A stretch of 64,000 bases of DNA from Anisus vortex (Eukaryota > Mollusca > Gastropoda > Planorbidae): the NCBI GenBank assembly GCA_949126835.1, contig OX421507.1, positions 27,416,822-27,480,821 on the forward strand. The letters run 5' to 3'. The notes under the pieces are model-generated. The model was not told the DNA's origin. It made no database searches and worked only from the letters and a program-made list of their open reading frames with translations. Every line of letters starts with the position of its first letter. Within the stretch, counting starts at the first letter, position 1. A program made the translations under genes and the position numbers. This document shows positions 11,401 to 23,400 of this stretch, in pieces.

Positions 11401-14400
11401 TTTTGAGTAATAAATTACTTTAGGTCAGCCATGTTATTAGAATGTTTTGATAATGACGGAATGTCACTGTATTCATCTCTTGTCGAAAAAAAACAAACTA
11501 TTATGTTCAGTCTACTACAAATGTCGATCTTGTTTAATTTAAGGATACAGTGTTTTGGAAAGAGGAATTAATTAACAGATTTCTTGACAAATTGCTTCAG
11601 GTGCCGTGTGACAACCGAAATTGTTTTCGCAAACTCGAGAACACAGATCTTGAACTTTGCTGAAACAACTATCCGACTTTAAGCACCACTGTGGCAACGA
11701 TTCAATACTTAGATAAGATCTCTTTTAATGTCAACTGACTCATTGCTCTACGATGCGCTTGAAAATGATTCAATTTGTAGAGGAATCGAATCATTCTTTT
11801 TGAAAACCTCTGTATAAGTTCTAGTACAAATATATATCCTGAAGGTAAAAAAAAAATATATCTTCTTTAGGGGATGTGGACTTTGCACTTAATGGAGATG
11901 GCCGGTGGGGAATATCCATTCGAGCTGTCCAGTGTCCAGTCGGAAGCACAACAATTCAGTACGCTTTCCAGGGAAGTAACCAATATTATTTGAAACTGCA
12001 GATTCGCAATGCCAGGTAAAAAAAGCATTTGAACATTTGATCTTTTCTAGAGCCTTTCCTAGACCTATTTCTTAATAACTTACAACTAAAAACTTTTCAA
12101 GAGAAACATGGCGTTGCAGAAACTCTTACAGCTCATACTTCTTCTATGTGACTGTTGATGTCCTAAATTACTGTTGGACCATCAATTAGAATAATTAGTC
12201 TCTCCAGAGTGTATTTGCTACAGTTGCTGAATTATTGTCTATCAATACATTGAAAACAGACGACTTTACAATGTATATATTTGAACTTGTAAATTAATAA
12301 AGGAACTCCTTGTTGCAGCATATGTAATTTATTAATATTATTAACTGGTCATTTCACAATATATGAAAAACAATTACAGATTATAACAGCTACATTATAC
12401 ACATTTTTATTAATAGTCTCTGAGTCTATATTTATGCGTGCGTTCCTTACAAGCTATGAGAAAAGACTGCCGAGTAAGCGTGGGCAGTCACATGACTCTA
12501 CACTTCCGATATAGGTTTTCTTAATATCCAAAAATGAATTTTATTTTGAATTTTTAATTCTTACTTTAGTCACTACCTATATATTATTTACTTGCTCCAT
12601 AGCATACCCCCCAACCACAGAGAAAAAATAATAATTTATTATTATTTTTGATACGAAAAATGTTTACAATAATGAAAAAATTTTTTTTCTTAATCTTAAT
12701 TAATGCATATAATCATTCATTTAATAATACATAGAGAAAAAATTCATTTATTATATGTACAAACAATCAAAAACAATTTTATAGGTACAAATATAATCAA
12801 AAGACACAAAGAATAATGTCTAATGTTTATACGACAATTAGTCATAGACAATTATCTTTTGGCATTGTCTAATCAACTTCAGTAATACTGAGATAAACTA
12901 TTGGATGTTAGTGATGTGTATCGATAATCTCGACAGCACATCAGGTAAATGGTTATCTTTTCCTACAATACTTTTTATCTGAAATTTGTAATCTGATAGA
13001 AGTAAAGCATATTTATTTATTCTTTTGTTATTGACATTAGAGACATTAAAATTCACAAGCGGTTTATGGTCTGTGAGAATTGTGAATTGACGACCCAACA
13101 AATAGTATTGAAACTTAAGTACAGCATAGACTATACACAAACCCTCTAATTCTATGACACTAAAATTCCTTTCACTTTTAGTCAGTGCACGACTTACATA
13201 AAAGGCAGGTTTATATACTATTTCAGAGTCCACAATGACCTTTTTGTAAATACAATCCCCCAAATCTGACTTTGAGGCATCACAAGCTATAATGATGTCA
13301 TCATCTTTTTGAATTGTTTCTAATATTGGTTCCCTAGAAAATGCATCTATTAGGATTTTAAATGATTTTTCACATTGGTCAGTCCAATTTACAATATCGG
13401 GTTGATATTTTTCTGTGAGATCTATAATAGGTCTGACTATTTGACTATAGTTTGGAATGAATTTACTGTAATAGTTAAACAATCCAAGTAATGCCCTTAC
13501 ATGCTTTTTTGTTTTAGGCGTTTGTATTTCTAGAATTTTCTTATGTAAGTGCTGTGTTGGTTTTACTTGGCCATTTTCAAATTTATGTCCTAGAAATTCA
13601 ATCTCAGTTTTTCCTATTTTTAATTTTGAAGGAGATACTGTTAAGTTATTGTCCTTCAATATTTGCAACACTTCTTCTAATAGAATTAAGTGTTCATCCC
13701 AAGTATTTGTGAAAATACAAATATCATCCACATAGTGAACTATATTTTTATTGTGAGGTAAAATATGTCTCATTAGTTTAGTGAATGTAGCAGTACTATT
13801 GACCAAACCGAAGGGCATGACGTTTCAATTAAATACGCCTTTATGTGTAATAAAAGCTGTATAATCCTTTGATTTCTCATCAAGAGGCACTTGCCAAAAT
13901 CCTCTTGTTAAATCTATGGTAGTAAATATTTTACCTGTGGCCATAGTGTTAATGATATGTTCTATATTAGGCAAACCCTCTTGATCAATTTTAGTCACAT
14001 TATTAAGTTTGCGATAATCACAACATAATCTGATGGAACCATTTTTTTTTCTAACAATCACCATGGGTGACGAGTACTGAGACATAGATTTTTCTATTAT
14101 CTTACTTTCAATGAGTTGGTCTAATTCCTTATCTACCTTTTCAACAAGCATTTGAGGAATATTATTTGCTTTTGATCTAAATTGTTTTTGATCAGTCAGT
14201 TCTATTTTATGTTCAATGACATTTATTAATCCTGGTTTCTCTGTTATTGTTGGTTTAAATTTATTCAATAAATTTAAAATATTGTTTTTAACCATTTCAT
14301 TTTCAATATGGTCTAACTGTATTTGATCTATTTCATCATTGGCTGGTGTGGTTATACCACAAAAATAGTCAATGTTTGGAATGTTTTGAACATTGTTATC

Positions 14401-17400
14401 TTAAAAAATTATGATATTGTTTTTTTGTATTTTGCTTTCATTGTCTGACTGACTGTCATTTATTTGGTTTTCCTCATAAGCTCTTAAATTGTTTAAATGG
14501 ACAATTTTTTCTTTGTTATTAATGTTAACTTTGTAAGTTACATCAGATAACTTATGTATAATTTCAAAAGGTCCTTTCCATTCCATAGTATTGCCAGTGC
14601 CAATTGGCAATTAAACAAGTTCTTTATTACCAACTTCTAGTTTTCTCATATTCTTATGAATATTTTCTCTGATTAAAGTTTTAGATTTGATTTCTTGATT
14701 TTTTTGTACAGCAAATTCATAAGCTGTTATCATATGTTCTTCTGTTTTATTGACTAGGTCAAATGGAGACATTTTTTTTTCTTTAATTCCTAACAATTCT
14801 GATTTGAAATTTTCCAATGGTCCATTGGGATTTTTGCCAAGCACTAATTCAAATGGTGAAAAGCCTGTGCTTTCATGAACCGATTGTCTATAAGCAAACA
14901 TAATAGCAGGAAGGTAATCATCCCATTCAAATGGATGCTCTTCACACACTTTAGTTATCATTTGTTTTATTGTTTGATTAGCCCTTTCAATCATACCATT
15001 TGATTCAGGATGGTATATAGAACTAAAATTTGAGTGATTTTAAACATTTGTGCAAAAGCTTGAGTAAGGTTTGATTTGAATTGAGTTCCATTGTCACTCA
15101 ATATGAACTTTGGAAACCCGAAACGACAAAAGATAGGTAAAAGAGCATTACTGACCCTTTCTGCAGTTATTTCTCTTAAAGGAACTACCTCAATCCATCT
15201 ACTCCCCATGTCTATTATGGTTAACGCAAACTTTGCTTTGGTAGTTTTAGTTTGTTTCATGGGCCCAATTATATCAATTGCAATTTTATAAAAAGGTTTA
15301 TTTATTGTATCAGTCATTTGTAATGGAGCCTTATGTTTAGAATCTTTTTTATTATGTCTAAGACAGGTAGAACAGCTTTTAATAAATGTTTTCAAATCTT
15401 TTTCCAGTTTAGGCCACCAGAAATTTTTTTTGAGTTTACAAACTGTTTTCTTACTACTCAAATGACCTGACAATGCATTGTTATGCGAAATTTGCATTAC
15501 TTTGACAGTTAATGATTTAGGTATAACTATTTGAGTTACATCTAATTTATTGTCCTTTCTACAGAGAATGCCATTTATTATTTCCATGTTTTTATTTTTA
15601 ACCTGACCTTTTTCAATTTCTGATACTATTTTAATTATGTATTGATCTTCTTTCTGTTCTTTTTTTAGAGTTAGCTCATCAAAAGGCATGTTTACTAAAC
15701 TGATATTTTCTGTTTTTTTCATTTGAATTTCCTTTTTATGAGGACTATCAATGTATGCTAATATCTCAGTCTTCATTTTAGTAAAATCAGATATTTGATT
15801 TTTAGCAATGTTGAATATTTGTTATGACCTTCTAAATGTCTACATAGTGAAATAGCATGTAATTCTTTTGGTACATTGTTTATTTCACATTGACTTTCAA
15901 ATTTGTTTACATACTGTTCTAGTTTTTCTGTTCCATTCCATTTGGGAATAGGATTATCCTTTTCATTATTTATGGATAAGTCTATGTTTAATGTCTCATG
16001 GAGAATTTTATTTTCTGACTTTCCTATGGTTTGTAAAAAATTAAAAGTTTGTAGAGCAGGATAAAATTCTTGTTCTGGTAAATCTACTAACTTTTCATTT
16101 TGCAATAGAACAGGTTTCAAATTTAAATCATTGAATTTTTCATTCATCCATTTTTGAAAAATGTCAAAACTATTATCATGTTTGACATTGAAAGAATTAC
16201 CAATAATTAAAGGTGCAACACAGTTTTTCATTATGGCTGCCTCTGTTTTTCCTGTAAGCCAAGGACAATCAATGTCTATTATAGTGACAGGACAATTTAC
16301 AGTAGAACCATTTCCAAGTTTTATAGTATCCACTCTTATAATATTGGTGGGTTTCTGATTTGGAATGATACTTTCATCTACACATATTATACTACTCCCT
16401 GTATCCCTCAAACAGTATGTACTATTTTTTTCCACATAAGCAGGAAAAAGTATTAATTGACCCCTGTTTTCAAATATCACATTATTTGTTTGAGATGTGG
16501 AATTGTTAGGTTTTCCTCTATTTCTTCTATTTTGAAAATTTGATTGAGGTCTATTTTGAGCATTAGGAAAATCTTGTCTTCCAAAATGTTGATTTGGCAC
16601 ATTGTTATTGGAAAAATTCTGATTTGACAAATTTCTGTTTTCAAAATTTAAAAAAATTCTGATTTGGAAAGTTTCTATTATCAAAATTAGAAAAATTTTG
16701 ATTGGAAAAATTTCTATGATCAATATTTGATCTATTGAAGTTTGAATTGAAATTTCTACCTCTTGCATTGTTATTCCTGTAACAATATTCTGATGAATGG
16801 TTTGTACCATTGCAAAAAATACATCTGTAATTATTAGATTTTGGTTGATTACCAAACTTTTTTCTATTGCCAAATTGATTATGCCTAGACCTAGGAGGTG
16901 AATAGCTCCTTCTTCTATGCTGAATTGTATTTACTGTTTGATTTTCTTTAGTCAGTTCTAAATAGGGTGACTATCTTTAAAATTTGAGATGGCATCTATC
17001 AAATTTTCAACTGTCTTCACTTTTCTTTCCATAATGTGAGTAAACAATGGCTTAGAAGCTTGTTCTAATACTTTATCAACAACCATGATTTCTATAATCT
17101 CATTAGGATTTTTGGTATCTATTTTTACTAAGTCTAACCATGTAAGTAAAAATGTTTTCACTTCAGACACAAAAGCTCTCGGTTCTTTCTTGTCTGTTAA
17201 GATAAAGTTGTGGAACTTTTGTCTATAATAATCCTCAGAGTGAATAAAGAATTTAATTTAATTAACTGTTCTTTGATAATGGCATAATCAGTTATTTCTT
17301 TATCAATATGAGATAGAGCTTCCCTACCCTTGTCTTTCAATTGTGGAATAAGGTGAATGTAATATTCTGAAATGGGAATCCCATATCCCTTACATGTTGC

Positions 17401-20400
17401 TTCAAATAAATTTAGAAAATCAACAATTTTCTCTTTTCCATCAAAGGGAGGCATTTTAAATCTTACACCATGTTTAGATTTTTCATTATTTGTTTGCTCA
17501 ACTTTAGTATTTTGTAATTTAGCCAACTCCAATTCATGGTCTAATTTTAATTGAGTTTCTTTCAATTGAGTTTCTCTTAACTCTTTTTCTTTATTCAATT
17601 CTAGTTCTTTCAATTCTTTTTCTTTATTTAATTGTAGTTCTTTTTCTTTTAATTGATTGTCTAATTCTCTTTGTTTAATTTCATGAGCTCTTAATTCTGC
17701 TCGCTCATCTCTTTCCTTATCTGCTAATTCTTTTTTCAATTGTTTAACTTTATTTTCAACAAATTCCTGATATTCCTTCTTATCAGTTATATCAAACTTT
17801 TGTGCTAATAGTTCAGCTTCATCATAAAGTAATTTAACCTTGGAATCCATTATTATTTATTATTGAATGGCAAGATTTATAATCTTATAGTACAGTACAA
17901 TTTTTATAATGCACTATTTTATAGTACAGCAATCTTTTATTCCTATACTGAATGATAATATTTATTAATTACAGAATGAGCATTTTTTTATTACAGCAAC
18001 TTTTATAATCCACCAGTCTCTTCGGAGGCGTGGGTTCAAATTCCACAGCTGCCACCAAATCTGTTGATGTCCTAAATTACTGTTGGACCGTCAATTAGAA
18101 TAATTAGTCTCTCCAGAGTGTATTTGCTACAGTTGCTGAATTATTGTCTATCAATACATTGAAAACAGACGACTTCACAATGTATATATTTGAACTTGTA
18201 AATTAATAAAGGAACTCCTTGTTGCAGCATATGTAATTTATTAATATTATTAACTGGTCACTTCACAATATATGAAAAACAATTACAGATTATAATAGCT
18301 ACATAATACACATTTTTATTAATAGTCTCTGAGTCTATATTTATGCGTGCGTTCCTTACAAGCTATGAGAAAAGACTGCCGAGTAAGCGTGGGCTGTCAC
18401 ATGACTCTACACTTCCGATATAGGTTTTCTTAATATCCAAAAATGGGTTTTATTTCGACTTTTTTATTCTTACTTTAGTCACTACCTATATATTATTTAC
18501 TTGCTCCATAGCAGTGACAGATGTTTTTGTTTTATTATTAACTGCAATAGGGGGTACGGGGGCCGTGCGGCAGCGCGTTCGGCTGGCGTACCGAAGGTCT
18601 TGGGTTCGAATCCTGGTGAGTGCTAGGATTTGTTCCCGGGTCTGGAGGATGTCCCTGAGTCTTCCCAGCTCTGATGGGTACCTAACCGAAGTTGGGGTAA
18701 AGTAAAGGCGGCTGTGCCTAGTGCTGGCCACACAATCACCTAGTACGCCGTGGCCACGGATCGCTTTTGTCCGATGGGATACTTTACTTTGCTTTTTATT
18801 AACTTCAACGAATTGCTTTTAAATGTCAGTTTATGTCAGTGAAACAAACTTAAATGTATAAACAAACTTAACTTTATAAACAAACTTAACTTTATAAACA
18901 AACTTAACTTTATAAACAAACTTAACTTTATAAATAAACTTAACTTTATAAACAAACTTAACTTTATGAACAAACTTAACTTTATGAACAAACTTAACTT
19001 TATAAACAAACTTAACTCTATAAACAAACTTAACTTTATGAACAAACTTAACTTTATAAACAAACTTAACTATATAAACAAACTTAAAGGGTAAGTCCTG
19101 CCTGAAAATCAAATACGTAAATTATATATTTTCTGAAAGCTTATTTAAAAATAAGATTTATCAAATATTTTATTTAATTTTATTCTTTTGAAAAATGTGT
19201 TAATAAATCGTGTAATTATTGATTGACCTAAAAAACGACAATGCAGTGACTTCCCTTCCTTGTGACGTCACAAGTGTCAGACAGGGTGAAGTGTTTATTT
19301 TTATAGCCTACTATTTGATTGCCGTAAACATTTTGTGCGAGAGGATTTTGTAAACATTCTTGCAGTCGAGAAGGGCTTTCAAAAGAAGAAATCTTGAATG
19401 CCTAAAGCATTCCGTCCATTCACAAGGATATCTGTTCCTTAAAAAGCAAAGTTAGGTGGCAAAACAATTACAATGCAGGCCTAAATCTAAGACTGATTCG
19501 GAAGCACCCTCAAACAAGACAGACGATCGGAGAAAAAAAAAAGCATAGGCCTATATAAGAGATTTGAAAAATGAATTATTATCAAAGGTAAATTTTTTTA
19601 AAATTCATAAGACTCTTATTACTCTACTCTTTGGCTAAGCAACTACATTTAAAAAAAGTTAATAGACTTTTGACTTAGGCCTATACCTGCCTATGACCTA
19701 TGTAAATGTTATGGCCTAGTCTATAACTATAGACTCACTATATTATAGTGTCTATAGAGTAGGCTATAGTAGGCCTATAGTATAATTATAGGCTTATAGG
19801 TATAGACTACTATAGATCTAACTACTACTATAAGTCTAAGTACTTTAAGTGGCTTTAGGCCTAGCCTATATTATAGATTATAGCCTATTAACCTATTATA
19901 TAGTCATGCAGTAGCCTATATTAGACTACAGTCACAGACAATAAATGTAAAGGCTTTATTATAGGACCTATTAGTTTACAAAATCTATAGGCCTAAAGTT
20001 TACTTGTAATAAACGGTATCATAGCTAAAAACCCATGTTGTAGGCATAGTAGGCTCATATAAATAATGCAAAGGCCTATTTAATCTATAGGCTAAAAGCC
20101 TAATGCCTAATGGTAAATACTAAAATTCTGAGTAGAGCCTATGCTTTCTTTAAAGGTCTACTATATATCCATTACATGCCATATATTGTTAGCTATACTT
20201 TGCTATAATTTGCTTAAGATGTTATATTAGTGTAATTGTTGTAAATAACAATATATAAAAAAAATTATTTGGTTGTAAAAATGTAAAATATACTAGGTGA
20301 TAGTAAAATTTGTAATCATTTTATAATCAGGAAATATAATCCACGAATAGAGAATCTCTTTCAATGGACCCAATGCCACCGCCACCACTGAGTGAAGCTT

Positions 20401-23400
20401 TGACTTGTGAGAACCAACAATTGCGAAGCCATAATTTATGTCTGTAGATCTTCAGATCTTATGTGGATCACAGTTCCAAAGAGGACAAGATGATACAGAC
20501 AAATCTCATATTCAGAATGAATCAGAAGCAAGGGTAAGCATTCAAAAATACATTAATGATAATTTATATATATATAATATATTTAATATTTTGACTAAAC
20601 CTTATATAGCTATATAAGGACTATAATATATAAATACTTTTTTTTTATTTCACTTTTACTCATGCCATTTACTTTGTAGGCCTACATATATTACATTACA
20701 ACCTATCTAACAATACTTTTTAAGGAGTACAAACTGGGATTAAAACATGCAAGTCTGTAGAAGTTCAGACCTGTGAGCCATAGCCGAGGCAAGTCTTCAG
20801 TGACCTACACCAATAACTAAGTTCCAGATAAAGGTGAATACGAAGACGATGAATCTGATCTTAGCGAAATGTATCTTATAAGATAGACATTTTAAATTAG
20901 TTTACTAATTAGTCTTATTAAATATCTGCAATATTTGTCATATTTAATTAATATTGCTAAACTTTGCTTTAATTTTAATCCTATTTAAGAACAAATATTT
21001 CATACACTGGTATTAGAAGTCTTGAAACATTTTGTTCAACATTGATATAATAATTCCTTTAAATAACTTTTTTTATCAGTGAAAACTAGGGCTGTGGAGT
21101 TGAAGAGTCGGAGGAAATTTAAAGTACCTGGAGTCGGAGTTGGAAGTACAAAAATTTGAAATTTTTCTTGGGAGAGCTACCATCTCCTACCAAGGGCGTC
21201 CCCAGGTGGCGAATAAGGAAATGGTCTTTATATATAGAGGTCAGTTGTGAATACTGAATAAGCTGCCGTGGACCAACTGGTTTGCTGCCATGGAGGGTAG
21301 GTGGGATATCCTGTGTTAAGAATACTCTTTTAAAAGTGCCTAATGCTCATAAATCCAAGGAAATGACTGCAAAAAAGTGAACAGAGGATGATCGACTGTT
21401 TTCCAAATGCACTACCTATTAATTATCAATCATGTTATTTTGTTTATACTGTGTTTAAAAATGTATATAATACATGGGCATATTTGTTTAAATTAGCAAC
21501 CATATTGAAAGCAATAAAGACATTTCATTCAAATTTAATCCTTTTATTTTATAACTGTTCAAAGAAATATAGGCCTACTAATACTTTAGAACTAAGCCTG
21601 TACAGTTTATTCTTTATCAATATCGGCCCATTTGAAACCAGTTAGTCTGCCTTCTGGATAGGCCAACATTATTTTGTTTAAAGCACAAGCAGGCAGCGGT
21701 GTGTGAATTTCATGACCAAGTATGCCAAAACACCAATAAACTGAGTTCCTGTAACTGTAAGCTGTGTATCACATTGTCCTGAAAAAAAAAAGAATAATTA
21801 CTGTTTAGGTTTTAGTCAATACTTTTCATAATTCAGCTGTTTTTTTAACATATCACTATTTGATGTATTTTTATATAAATCACATATATAGGCCTACAAC
21901 TATATTTTTTAAAACCCTTCTTCGGTATATGAAATATTTTTATAGTATAGAGCAATTGATTCAATTAAACGTTGAAATGCAAAAAGTGTTTTTTTGTTTT
22001 GTTTCAAGCTTGAGCTTATATAGCCTAACTATAAATTGGGCTAATTTTCATTATTTTATCTAAAAACTGTTGCCAAAGTAATCTTTTAATAATCAAGATC
22101 AAATACAATTAATCCTAAGTAGCTTTAAACATTGAACAGATAGGTAATAATCACTGGTGGTAAAGATAAGAGGATTGATCACACCCTAAGAAGAGGACCA
22201 GGAAACAGCTAGCCCCTATTATGCCTGTTACTGTTACGGCCGGTATTCCTATGTCAATAGTCTACCTTTACCGATATGTAGCTTTTTTTACAAGTATAAT
22301 TATTAGTCCGTCACAATTCATAATAACTAGGCTACTTAGTAGCGTATTTATTCTAAACTAAATCGCACAAGTAGGCCTAAGCCTCATATAGTCTATAGCC
22401 TATAGTATACCGGGTAGTCATACAGTCACAGTAATTAGGCCCTAATATAGTAGGCAATAGCTAGCATATACTATTCATATAGCTTAAAAGTTCCGGTAGT
22501 AAAAGTGAATTTAAAAGTCGTTTTATGTAGACTAGTGTGAAGATTACCTACATAGGCCTATCTTTAACGTAAGTCAGAAACTAAAAAATTGATAAAGTCA
22601 AACCCTAAGGCTATGATGCTAAGGCTAAGCCTACTAAAGTGTCGAGAAACTGCATAGTCATAGTCTAAAGTCTATGGCATAGACTATAGACCTAACCTAG
22701 TAGGACTGTAGGAGGCTAATCAAGTAGGCCAACTTACCATTTGATATTTCCTATGCGTGATCCATTTTTCTCGATTGATTGATATATGCTGAATTCAGCG
22801 TTAAAATTCCTTTCGTCCTCGTTGTCTGATAGATTTTTTTTTTATTGTTCAAACATGTAATACGTGTATGGTTCTACGTCGCGTGAAGCCATGTCGATTA
22901 TAGCATAGTCGATTGATTGTAAACAAAAATCTTGGAAACTTGTGACGTCACTACCTGTTCGTGAGTTTCCGGCCCGTGGTCGACAGTTTCCGTAATTGGC
23001 AATGTAATTTAATTAAATTAACACATTTATCGTCCACTCTCAAAAGAAAGACTTGTATATTTGAAAATGATATTTCAAAGGCTTTAATATGAAATTAAGT
23101 TACTATTAAGGCAGGACTTACCCTTTAACTTTATAAACAAACTTAACTTTATAAACAAACTTAACTTGATATGTTTTCATTCTATTTTCTATTCACGTGC
23201 CATTTTAAAATTAGAAAAAAACATATTATTTAATCCTTCCAGACAAGGTGCTGCGAGTAAAACAAGAAATTCAGTCTTTAATTTAATATTTTAAAACGGT
23301 GCAGCTCTAATTATACAAAACATTTGTGACTTATAAGCAAAAAAAGACAGTCTAAGTAGTTTTCTAAAACGCCTAGAACCAGTTCAGAAAATTAAAAAAA

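Larger units (their letters stand above)
12148..18518 (-). mobile_element. Gmr1-like Ty3/Gypsy LTR retrotransposon (decayed)
   Basis: The element proper is 12153-18513 (6361 bp), flanked by the target duplication GTGAC at 12148-12152 and 18514-18518. Both LTRs are 452 bp, begin TG, end CA, and differ at about 11 positions (roughly 2.4%). Coding order on the - strand is gag, zinc knuckle, protease, integrase, reverse transcriptase, RNase H. The domains are Ty3/Gypsy-like, but integrase precedes RT as in Ty1/Copia. That combination is known for the Gmr1-like group. At least four frameshifts and three in-frame stops break the coding region, so this copy is inactive. It lies antisense in intron 5 of expansin copy 1. 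Confidence 0.93.

Noticed and set aside
12898..17850. Domesticated host gag-pol gene
   Set aside because: Intact LTRs, target duplication and several frame breaks show a dead transposon.
18013..18057. tRNA-Leu gene
   Set aside because: Only the 3' part is present, CCA is encoded, and it lies four bases from an LTR, so it is a primer site.
18831..19112. Open frames with KLSLFI and VKFVYK repeats
   Set aside because: Artefacts of an 18-bp minisatellite, which is a multiple of three and so stays open in several frames.
19088..23124. Naming the element as true piggyBac
   Set aside because: The TTAA target and ends fit the class, but without a transposase the family name is not secure.
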